Source of the DNA: VXNJ01 sp009840625
GTDB taxonomy: Bacteria; Chloroflexota; UBA11872; VXNJ01
Assembly (NCBI GenBank): GCA_965207915.1
Contig: OZ242304.1
Location: forward strand, 1,674,001 to 1,738,000
Length of the DNA: 64,000 nt
Direction: 5' to 3'
In this document: positions 16,759-23,414 of the stretch, in pieces
Position numbering within the stretch: the first letter of the stretch is position 1
Layout: the number at the start of each line of letters is the position of its first letter
Position numbers and translations under genes: made by a program
The notes under the pieces: generated by a model
Databases searched by the model: none
What the model saw: only the letters and a program-made list of their open reading frames with translations
What the model was told of the DNA's origin: nothing

Positions 16759-16992
16759 GTGCACAGGGAATTGTTTGTAGAGACGATTAAGCAATTCGAT
16801 TGCAGGCTTTTGCTCGAATTACTTAGAGGCGATTTCTACGGGAGGCTGTATGGACTGGAGGAAGACCCAAAGGTGTTGCTTGTCTGGGTTCCGCACGTGC
16901 CGTTCTTGGAAGATGAGTTTGTCGATCGCTTCATAGAAGGTTCGCCGTTCACCGATGACGAGTTCTACGACAAATATCACAGCCTACATTAG
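16759..16992 (+). CDS. Hypothetical protein, 77 aa
   Basis: Starts at a GTG 11 nt after the HicB-like gene and encodes a small acidic protein (LLRGDFYGRLYGLEEDPKVLLVW, DEFVDRFIEGSPFTDDEFYDKYH). No motif is recognised. It is possibly the partner of the HicB-like protein, but it does not resemble HicA. Confidence 0.5.
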   Translation: MHRELFVETIKQFDCRLLLELLRGDFYGRLYGLEEDPKVLLVWVPHVPFLEDEFVDRFIEGSPFTDDEFYDKYHSLH

Positions 16993-17002
16993 CGGGGGCA
17001 AT

Positions 17003-17263
17003 CTAGTCCCAGCGGGTTTTAGATTCGATGCTGCAGGTTATTCCTGGTCGCCCCGAGTCGGCAAATTGATCTTTGATAGCACCTGCAACGAATGCAACCT
17101 TCAGGTCAAGGTCATTAGTCATCTTGACAATCTTTCCAATTTGCTCTGATTCAATCTCAAAATTGAACTTCACGTTTATCTGGCCTGTGCGGACGCGTTC
17201 TTTGGCATCCTCCGAAAGGCCTTCGAAGAAGCGGATCGCATCCTCTGAACTAATCGCGGTCAT
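17003..17263 (-). CDS. Hypothetical protein, 86 aa
   Basis: The minus-strand frame encodes a balanced sequence (AISSEDAIRFFEGLSEDAKERV, KFNFEIESEQIGKIVKMTNDL). This is more protein-like than the overlapping plus-strand frame, which is serine/arginine-rich. The ribosome binding site is weak. Its 3' end converges on the 77-aa gene. Function unknown. Confidence 0.45.
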   Translation of the reverse strand: MTAISSEDAIRFFEGLSEDAKERVRTGQINVKFNFEIESEQIGKIVKMTNDLDLKVAFVAGAIKDQFADSGRPGITCSIESKTRWD

Positions 17264-17317
17264 AGGAACACTTTAACAGGCTTATACTCGCTCCGTAGGG
17301 CGCATTGGAGGTTGCGA

Positions 17318-17596
17318 ATGACGCTATTCCTGGTGTATTTACCAGAAGAAATCCCGGAAAGATTCAAAGCAAGCTATCTCCGTTCAGCGGGCACCGATGC
17401 ATGGAAAGTTTCCGACGACATTGTTGTATTTCAATCACTTGAGACTGACCCCAAAAAATTTGGTCACGAGGTGGGAATTTCTGATCAAGTGCCTGGTCTC
17501 ATCTTCAAACTGAATGGGGCGTCGTCAGGGTACTGGGACACTGATTTTTGGAGCTGGATGGAATCTTGGAACGTTGAGCAACGAACAGCCAAATAG
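17318..17596 (+). CDS. Hypothetical protein, 92 aa
   Basis: The ATG at 17318 is preceded by GGAGG at about 6 nt; a TTG two codons upstream is less well placed. The product (MTLFLVYLPEEIPERFKASYL..AWKVSDDIVVFQSLETDPKKFGHEVG) is small and soluble with alternating strands and helices. The next gene overlaps its 3' part in another reading frame, suggesting coupling. Family not recognised. Confidence 0.55.
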   Translation: MTLFLVYLPEEIPERFKASYLRSAGTDAWKVSDDIVVFQSLETDPKKFGHEVGISDQVPGLIFKLNGASSGYWDTDFWSWMESWNVEQRTAK

Positions 17597-17837
17597 GCAA
17601 ACAGGCTACACTCCGGATCTCCTTGCTGATGCTCGGGAGCAGCTGATCAAATTGAACACGGAAATGAGTTATCGGCCAAAGAGAGATGAGCTCAAAGATG
17701 AGGTTAACAAGCTAGCTCTAGGCATCGAACGGCTGGACAAGAAGTTCTGGAAATGGCTTGCGGGCAGCCTCGGGGCACTATTCGTCGGTATGATGACTGC
17801 GGGATTCGGAGTGGCCTTGAACTACCTCTTGAAATGA
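17514..17837 (+). CDS. Small protein with C-terminal membrane anchor
   Basis: The frame runs to a TGA at 17835; the true start is uncertain, anywhere from 17514 to an ATG at 17664. The C-terminal half reads RPKRDELKDEVNKLALGIERLDKKFWKWL, an amphipathic coiled-coil-like helix. It is followed by a transmembrane segment (LGALFVGMMTAGFGVALNYLL), i.e. a tail-anchored protein. It overlaps the 92-aa gene and ends just before the transposase region. The pairing of a cytosolic protein with a tail anchor is typical of membrane-acting small systems, but no function can be assigned. Confidence 0.5.
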   Translation: MGRRQGTGTLIFGAGWNLGTLSNEQPNRQTGYTPDLLADAREQLIKLNTEMSYRPKRDELKDEVNKLALGIERLDKKFWKWLAGSLGALFVGMMTAGFGVALNYLLK

Positions 17838-17840
17838 TCT

Positions 17841-18785
17841 TTAATCCACCAAATCCCGATAAGTCAACCGCCGCCCATCCATCGTCCGGGCCAGCAGTTA
17901 CATCTGCTCCAGCGTCCCCAGATCGCGCCGGCTCTGCCTGCCGGCAAACTCACTCACGTACCGACCCAGGTGCTTATGCGAGAAGTGATGATGCGTGCCA
18001 TGGTAGCCGCGCTTGAGCATCGACCAGAACGACTCGATGCCGTCGGTGTGAGCCATGTCGTCGACGTACTGACGGGCCGAGTGCTTAACGCTCTTGTGGC
18101 GATAGAACATGCCGTCCAGACCACGGTAGCTGCCGAAGTCGTCGGTGTAGATTTGTGATCCGGGTCTGATATTGGCGAATACCTCGTCCTGGAGGGTTCC
18201 CATGTCGGTGCTGGCGACCGGCATCGCTCTAACCTTGCCGGCCTCACGTTCGCGCATGCCCATGACCGCGGCCTTGCCGGACACGCCGCGCTGTCCGCTG
18301 CGCTTGTGCTTTGGGCGGTTCTTGTCCCTGCCGCCGAAGTAGGACTCGTCGATCTCGACGGTACCGGAAAGGCGCTCGGGATCGGTCATCCAGCCCTCGC
18401 GGATCCGCTGCGACATGAACCAGGCCGAAGCCTGGGTGATCCCCAGGTCGCGGTGCAGCTTCATCGAACTTACGCCCTTGAGGCTGGTAGTCATCAGGTA
18501 GAGGCCGACCACCCACTTGCGTAGTGGAAGGCGGGAGGACTCCATCACGGTGCCGAGCTTGACGGAGAAGTACTTCTTGCACTCGCGGCACCACCAGGGC
18601 ATCGGCTTGCCGTTCTTGACCTCGACCACGTTGGGTTCGTCGCAGCGCGGGCAGAGCACCTTGCCGTCAGGCCAGCGCGTTTCTTCGAACCAGCGGCGCG
18701 CCGCTGGTTCGTCGGGGAACATATCGAACAATTCGAGGACTGTGAGGCCTTCTCGGTGGCTTCGACCTGGGCCTGATTTACTCAT
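17841..18785 (-). CDS. IS1595-family transposase, C-terminus cut by an in-frame stop
   Basis: 295 residues are encoded from ATG 18785 to a TAA at 17898. Beyond that stop the same frame continues for 18 codons (LLARTMDGRRLTYRDLVD) to a TAA at 17841, and this matches the usual end of the family, so the TAA looks like a nonsense mutation. The protein has an N-terminal zinc ribbon (CPRC at 45-48, WWCREC at 65-69). The DDE transposase core is D146 in VEIDESYFGG, D215/D216 in YTDDFGSY, and E251 in HTDGIESFWSMLKRG. GGAGG precedes the start, and a TATAAT box lies about 25 nt further upstream next to the terminal repeat. Confidence 0.85.
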
Positions 18786-18811
18786 GGAGGCTTCCTTTTC
18801 TGCTCTCCATT

Positions 18812-18840
18812 ATAATCTAGTTATCTGTATAATCCCCCCC
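18812..18840 (-). repeat. Terminal inverted repeat, right copy, with transposase promoter
   Basis: On the minus strand it reads GGGGGGGATTATACAG then ATAACTAGATTATA. It matches the plus-strand sequence at 13783-13806 at 22 of 24 positions. The TATAAT embedded at its inner end is a plausible -10 box for the transposase gene. Confidence 0.6.
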
Positions 18841-18921
18841 TCTAATTTCCTGGTGACCCGCCGCAAATACGACCACCAAACCCGGTACCCAAACGCTGGT
18901 TGGCGCTTGTCGGAAACGCAT

Positions 18922-19167
18922 ATGTGGGAGGAGCTGATCGAAACTTGGTGGGCAACCGACGATGTTACCGCCAATTACGAACCTGAGGATGATGCCATGT
19001 GGGAGTTGGTTTGCTTCGATTGCGCGGCCACCGCATACGAGTACTGCGAAGGCGCGCATCGCGTAATCGCAAAGATTGGCTCGCCCAACGAGGATTACCA
19101 ATGCCAAAACTGCGGCGCGTATTGGGATTGCGAGCCTCATGACGAGCCGCAATTAATTGCAGGGTAA
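18922..19167 (+). CDS. Small protein with two CxxC pairs
   Basis: Reading from ATG 18922 (MWEELIETWWATDDV; an ATG at 18997 preceded by GAGG is an alternative) gives 81 residues with CFDC and CQNC motifs about 35 residues apart, probably one zinc ribbon. It ends at 19167, 4 nt before the methyltransferase start, so it is likely cotranscribed with it. The longer open frame upstream runs antisense through the IS1595-type transposase and is not part of the gene. Confidence 0.55.
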   Translation: MWEELIETWWATDDVTANYEPEDDAMWELVCFDCAATAYEYCEGAHRVIAKIGSPNEDYQCQNCGAYWDCEPHDEPQLIAG

Positions 19168-19171
19168 CGCA

Positions 19172-19865
19172 ATGGCCGCGCCAAATTGGGCAGACAAAAC
19201 GATCTTCACAGGCGATAACCTGCCGATCATGCGAGGTATGAATTCGGAATCGGTCGATCTGATTTACCTGGACCCACCCTTCAATTCCAAATCCGATTAC
19301 GCAGCGCCCATCGGATCGAAGGCGGCGGGTGCAGCGTTCAAGGACACCTGGTCGCTTTCGGACATTGATGCCGAATGGATCGACTTCATGGAAGGTAAGC
19401 ATCCGGCGCTTTGGCATGTCTTGATGGCGGGCCTTACCCCAAGCAACAAGTCGTATTTGGCCTACATGGCAGTTCGGCTGATTGAAATGCGACGACTTCT
19501 TAAATCGACCGGCAGTATTTACCTCCGTTGCGATCCGACCATGAGCCATTACCTCAAGCTGGTCATGGATGCTGTTTTTGGTGTGGCAAACTTCCGGAAT
19601 GAAATCACTTGGAAGCGGCGCTATGGGACTTTCAGCACTGTCCACGAGTCGAACAAATTTGGGGTTGCTACGGACACGCTCTTTTCTATGGCATGTCGCC
19701 AGACTCTCCTTTCAACCCCCAGTACACGTTCGACGATTCACAGTATCAGGCGTACATCAGGAAGTACTTTCGCTACGAAGATGAGGGCGGTAGACGGTAT
19801 TGCATCGACAACTTGGCAAATCCAGCTCTGAGGCCAAACCTGATCTACGAATACAAGGGGCATCA
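19172..19865 (+). pseudogene. DNA methyltransferase-HNH fusion gene, 5' part
   Basis: The frame starts MAAPNWADKTIFTGDNLPIM and carries the catalytic motif IV IYLDPPFNSK (DPPF type) of beta-class N4-cytosine/N6-adenine methyltransferases, in which motif IV precedes motif I. At 19682-19685 a T run is one base short. Restoring one T joins FGVATDTLF to FYGMSPDSPFNPQYTF, which continues through YEDEGGRRYCIDNLANPALRPNLIYEYKG. The gene is then interrupted at 19865 by an IS21-family element. The 3' part resumes at 22506. As it stands the gene cannot make a full product. Confidence 0.8.
19859..19865 (+). repeat. Target-site duplication of the IS21 element, left copy
   Basis: GGCATCA here corresponds to GGTATCA at 22506-22512, with one mismatch. 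Removing the element plus one copy restores the reading AAG GGG TAT CAG (KGYQ) in the methyltransferase. Confidence 0.75.
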
Positions 19866-20020
19866 TGTCAATGATCACCACCTATAGTCCACTTCGCCAA
19901 CACCTTTAGCCCACCCATGTTCAAGGGCATTAGGCCACTTAGCCAAGGGCACTAGGCCACCCGGGAACCGCTCCGGTCAATCAGCATTACGGCGACCCGT
20001 TTCTAGCCACGGGAGCCGTA

Positions 20021-21604
20021 ATGGCCTACCAGGAGGTGTTCCGAGTGGACACATGCGAACTCATCCGGCTCTGGCAAAAAGGCCTGAGCCAGCGCCGCAT
20101 CGCCAGGATCTCGGGCCGCGCCCGCGACACCGTCAGGCGCTACGTAACCGCCGCCAGGGAGCTGGGCCTTGAGCCCGGCGGCCCCGATCCGACCGACGAG
20201 CAGCTGGCCAAACTGACCGAGCTCAACCTGAGCACTCCGGCCAGGGTCGCCGCCCCGGCCGCCGACGCCCTGGGACCCCATGCCGATCGGATCAAGCGCT
20301 GGCTGCAGGAAGATCGTCTCCAGCTCACCCGCATCCACGAACTGCTCTGCCAGCGCGGGGTCTCGGTCTCCTACTCCTCGCTGCGGCGGTTCTGCGACCG
20401 CCAGGGTCTCAGGGCCAAACGCGATCTCTCCACGGTCCGCATGGCCGACCCCGGTCCCGGCCAGGTCGCCGAACTGGACTTCGGCCGGCTGGGCCGGATC
20501 TTCGATCGCGGCGCCGATCGCCACCGGACCATCTGGGTCCTGGTCCTGGTGATGGCCTACTCGCGCCACATGTTCGTGTGGCCGCTTTATCGCCAAAGGC
20601 TCGAGGACGTGGTGCAGGGTCTGGAGCGGGCCTGGGGTTACTTCGGCGGGGTACCGCAGTTCCTGGTCATCGACAACTTCCCGGCCGCGGTGGCCGGCGC
20701 CGATCGCTACCGGCCGCGCCTAACGCGCGGATTTCTCCAGTACGCCCAGCATCGCGGCTTCGTGCCCGATCCGGCCCGGGCCCACCACCCCCAGGACAAG
20801 CCCAGGGTCGAGCGCGGGATCGCCTACGTGCGCGAGCGGTTCTTCAAGGGAACGCGGTTCGCCGGTATCGAGGACATGCGCTCGCGGGCTGAGAGCTGGT
20901 GCACGCAGGTGGCCGGGCAGCGGACGCATGGAACGATCCGCCGCCAGCCGCTGGCGGTCTTCTTGCAGGAAGAGTTATCGTGCTTGTCCGCCTCCGAAGG
21001 CAAGCCGTACGAGGTCGGGCATTGGCACACGGCCAAGGTCGGACGCGACCACCACGTGCAGGCCAAGTATGCGCTGTACTCGGTCCCCCAGCACCTGGAG
21101 CTGGCCGGCCGGCAGGTCGAGATCGGCATCGAGCGCTCGCTGGTGCGGATCTACCACCGCGGGGCGCTGGTCAAGGTCCACCCCCGCCAGGAAGAGGGCG
21201 GCCGCGTCACCGATCCCGGGGACCTGGCCGAGCACCTCCGCCCGTACGCCGCGCGCGACCCCGAACCGGTGCGCGAGCGGGCCCGGCAATTTGGCGAGGC
21301 GACCGCCTTCTACGCCAATACCCTCCTGGGCAACCGGGCCACCTGGGCCCGGCTCAGGTCCGCGCACGCCCTGCTCAAGCTCGGCGAGCGCTTCGGGCCC
21401 GAAGTCCTGGAGCGGGCCTGCCGGCAGGCGATCGCGGTGGATCTTTACGACGTGCGGCGCCTCAAGACGATCCTTCTGCAGGCAGTCGAGCGCGATGACC
21501 GGGAGGAGGTCGAAGCATTGCCGGCGCCAGGGCGCTACGCCCGCCCCGGCGACGTGTTTGCGGTCGGCCGGGAAGCCGGCGGCGAGAACGGCTCCGACCG
21601 ATGA
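20021..21604 (+). CDS. istA: IS21-family transposase IstA
   Basis: 527 residues. An N-terminal helix-turn-helix (LIRLWQKGLSQRRIARISGRARDTVRRYV) binds the element ends. The retroviral-type integrase core supplies Asp at about 153 (AELDFGRLG), Asp at about 218 (VIDNFP) and Glu at about 264 (KPRVERGIAYVRERFF), all present. The C-terminal part contains YSVPQHLELAGRQVEIGIE, the small beta domain seen in IstA proteins. AGGAGG lies just inside the frame at 20028, so an internal GTG at 20045 is a possible alternative start. The stop overlaps the start of istB (ATGA), as is usual for this family. The gene is GC-rich compared with the passenger genes to the left. Confidence 0.95.
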   Translation: MAYQEVFRVDTCELIRLWQKGLSQRRIARISGRARDTVRRYVTAARELGLEPGGPDPTDEQLAKLTELNLSTPARVAAPAADALGPHADRIKRWLQEDRLQLTRIHELLCQRGVSVSYSSLRRFCDRQGLRAKRDLSTVRMADPGPGQVAELDFGRLGRIFDRGADRHRTIWVLVLVMAYSRHMFVWPLYRQRLEDVVQGLERAWGYFGGVPQFLVIDNFPAAVAGADRYRPRLTRGFLQYAQHRGFVPDPARAHHPQDKPRVERGIAYVRERFFKGTRFAGIEDMRSRAESWCTQVAGQRTHGTIRRQPLAVFLQEELSCLSASEGKPYEVGHWHTAKVGRDHHVQAKYALYSVPQHLELAGRQVEIGIERSLVRIYHRGALVKVHPRQEEGGRVTDPGDLAEHLRPYAARDPEPVRERARQFGEATAFYANTLLGNRATWARLRSAHALLKLGERFGPEVLERACRQAIAVDLYDVRRLKTILLQAVERDDREEVEALPAPGRYARPGDVFAVGREAGGENGSDR

Positions 21605-22374
21605 ACTTGCACGAGCTGACCCCGTTGCTCAAGCGCTTAAAGCTCGGCCAGATGCTGCCGACCCTGCCGGAGCGGATCGCGCTGGCCCGAAGGGACTCGC
21701 TGGACTATGTCGCCTTCCTGGAGGTGATCCTCTCCGACGAGGTGAACCGCCGCGACGTAAAACGTCTTCGCACCCGCTTGGAGAAGGCCGGCTTCGAGCA
21801 GGTCTGCCGCCTTCAGGACTTCGACTGGGGTGCCGACATCAGCATGGACCGGCGCCTTATCGATGCCGTCTTCTCGCTGGAGTTCCTTAGCCGCTGCGAG
21901 CACGTCCTGCTGGTGGGACCGGTGGGGGTGGGCAAGAGCTTCCTGGCCCAGGCGCTGGGCTACGCGGCGGTCAAGGCCGGTTCCTCGGTGCGCTTTGCCA
22001 GGGCCGATCACTTCTTCCGCGACATGGCAAGGGCCAGGTTGGACGCGACTTCAGAGCGCACCTTCCGCTCCTATCTGTCCCCGGATCTTCTGATCCTGGA
22101 CGACCTGGGTCTGCAGCGGTTCTCGCAGCAGCAGTCGGTGGACCTGTACGAATTGGTGATCGCCCGGCACCGGACCGCGAGCTTCGTGATCACCTCGAAC
22201 CGGGCGGTCGAGGAGTGGCTGGCGCTGTTTGCCGATCCGGTCCTGGGCAACAGCGCGCTGGACAGATTGGCCAATGCCAGCTACCAGATCGTGATCGAGG
22301 GCAAGAGCTACCGCCAGAAGCTCTCGCCGCACCGGCAACTGCTGCAGAGATTGGAGGTCGACGCCGGCAATTGA
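21601..22374 (+). CDS. istB: IS21-family helper ATPase IstB
   Basis: 257 residues of the DnaA/DnaC-like AAA+ family. Walker A is LLVGPVGVGKSFLAQAL (near residues 106-113), Walker B is LLILDDLGLQRF (near 163-170), and a sensor motif VITSNRAVEEW is present. IstB oligomerises on target DNA and directs the IstA transposase. The start overlaps the istA stop by 4 nt. Length is normal for the family. Confidence 0.95.
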   Translation: MNLHELTPLLKRLKLGQMLPTLPERIALARRDSLDYVAFLEVILSDEVNRRDVKRLRTRLEKAGFEQVCRLQDFDWGADISMDRRLIDAVFSLEFLSRCEHVLLVGPVGVGKSFLAQALGYAAVKAGSSVRFARADHFFRDMARARLDATSERTFRSYLSPDLLILDDLGLQRFSQQQSVDLYELVIARHRTASFVITSNRAVEEWLALFADPVLGNSALDRLANASYQIVIEGKSYRQKLSPHRQLLQRLEVDAGN

Positions 22375-22386
22375 GGAAGTCGAATT

Positions 22387-22416
22387 GACCACCGCGGCGG
22401 ATCCGCCGCGGTGGTC
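22387..22416. terminator. Perfect 30-nt palindrome after istB
   Basis: GACCACCGCGGCG and its complement flank a GATC centre, 12 nt after the istB stop. It is probably a transcription barrier for the IS operon; there is no T run. Confidence 0.5.
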
Positions 22417-22505
22417 AGAACCCTTACGCGATTAAATTTGGAGGAGCGCTCCCGGGTGGCCTAAAGCTCGTGGCTACGCCGGACTAAAGGTCGTGGCGAT
22501 CGACA

Positions 22506-23229
22506 GGTATCAGCCACCCAAGAACGGCTGGGCGATTTCGAAAGAGAAGATGGAGCAGTGGGATTAAAGAGAGCCGACTGCACTTCCCTAAGAAACCGAC
22601 TGGACGAATTCGGCGCAAGCGGTTTCTTGATGAGCTGAAAGGCAAGCCTTTACAGAACCTGTGGGACGACATTCAGATGGTGTCTTCTCAATCCAATGAG
22701 CGAACAGGCTATCCAACCCAAAAGCCGCTTTCGCTATTGCGGCGCGTGATTGCGGCCAGCTCCAATGAGGGTGACGTAGTGTTCGACCCGTTCTGTGGCT
22801 GCGCTTACAACACTCGTTGCCGCCGAAACGATGGGCCGTCAATGGGTCGGCGCTGACATTTCACCCAGAGCAATGCAGCTAGTCAATGAACGATTGAGTC
22901 AGCAGCCGCCATTTGGCATTGGAAGTTTGTTCCACGCTCGTTGGGCCAATAGGCGCACAGACACGCCGCAGCGCACCGACCTGGGACTGCTCCCGGCCTA
23001 CAACTGCCAAGCCAACCGCACGGCCCTGTACGGCCAACAGAAGGGGCATTGCGCCGGTTGCGGCGAGCACTTCCAAGACCGCCATTTGGAAGTAGACCAC
23101 ATCATTAGCCGGTCAATAGGCGGTACGGACCACATCGAAAACCTGCAACTACTTTGCGGCAATTGCAACCGCGTCAAGGGTGATCGGGGCATGGAGTACT
23201 TGCGGCTTAAATTGCAGCTTGCCAGTTAG
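22506..23229 (+). pseudogene. DNA methyltransferase-HNH fusion gene, 3' part
   Basis: This continues the methyltransferase after the IS21 element: YQPPKNGWAISKEKMEQWD, then a stop caused by one extra T near 22565. After that comes KESRLHFPKKPTGRIRRKRFL, YPTQKPLSLLRRVIAAS and motif I VVFDPFCGCA. A second extra base near 22805 is needed to reach TTLVAAETMGRQWVGADIS. After about 30 residues comes an HNH nuclease domain: CAGCGEHFQDRHLEVDHI, GGTDHIENLQLLCGNCNRVKG, with two CxxC pairs and the DHI/N/H core. The original protein was a methyltransferase with a C-terminal HNH endonuclease, perhaps a single-chain restriction-modification enzyme. It is now broken at four places. Confidence 0.8.
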
Positions 23230-23238
23230 GAAACTGCG

Positions 23239-23400
23239 ATGTCCAAGAAGAAACGCAAAGGCAAGGCCGTAGGCCGTCCGCCAAGACCGCTACCCGATCA
23301 AATCCCTGACACGCCTGAAAACGTCGCGAGGGCGATCCTTAGCGCCAAGCCCAAGAAAAAGGGCGATTGGGATTATTTGCGCAAGGGCGAGTCGGATTGA
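23239..23400 (+). CDS. Small basic protein, 53 aa
   Basis: Reads MSKKKRKGKAVGRPPRPLPD, then IPDTPENVARAILSAKPKKKGDWDYLRKG and stop. It starts 9 nt after the methyltransferase-HNH stop, so it was part of that transcription unit. The AT-hook-like GRPPRP word and the lysine-rich composition suggest nucleic-acid binding. The PENVARAIL block resembles PRELARAIF in the 48-aa protein at 16298-16444. Function unknown, but such small proteins recur downstream of methyltransferase genes as far as I recall. Confidence 0.6.
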   Translation: MSKKKRKGKAVGRPPRPLPDQIPDTPENVARAILSAKPKKKGDWDYLRKGESD

Positions 23401-23414
23401 TGAGATTTGGGCAC

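Larger units (their letters stand above)
13783..18840. mobile_element. Candidate IS1595-type transposon with passenger genes
   Basis: A 24-bp sequence beginning GGGGATTATA, then T or C, then AGATAACTAGAT, lies at 13783-13806 on the plus strand. It recurs with two mismatches on the minus strand at 18814-18837, just upstream of the IS1595-family transposase gene. The two copies face inward as terminal inverted repeats would, and enclose about 5 kb of small genes of atypical composition plus the transposase. IS1595-family elements with passenger genes are known. I could not find a convincing 8-bp target duplication at the outer edges, and no such repeat lies directly after the transposase 3' end. 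An alternative is two ends of two separate IS copies. Confidence 0.45.
19866..22505 (+). mobile_element. IS21-family insertion sequence, about 2.64 kb
   Basis: The element begins TGTCAATGATCACC and ends, read on the other strand, TGTCGATCGCCACG. The terminal 25 bp match at 19 positions. Subterminal copies of a short word (ACCTTTAGTCC, ACCTTTAGCCC, CATTAGGCC, CACTAGGCC on the left; two on the right) are typical of the multiple transposase-binding repeats of IS21 elements. It carries istA and istB in one overlapping operon and is flanked by a 7-bp duplication with one mismatch. Both genes are intact, so it may still be active. Confidence 0.9.

Noticed and set aside
13775..18848. 8-bp target duplication at the outer ends of the IS1595-type element
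   Set aside because: The flanking octamers (TTAAGTTA left; CCCTCTAA or TCTAATTT right) do not match convincingly.
18517..18920. 5' extension of the CxxC protein through the transposase region
   Set aside because: This part is antisense to the transposase gene and lacks a ribosome binding site.
20928..21890. Long alternative plus frame within istA
   Set aside because: Arg/Ser/Pro-rich; istA and istB are complete in their own frames.
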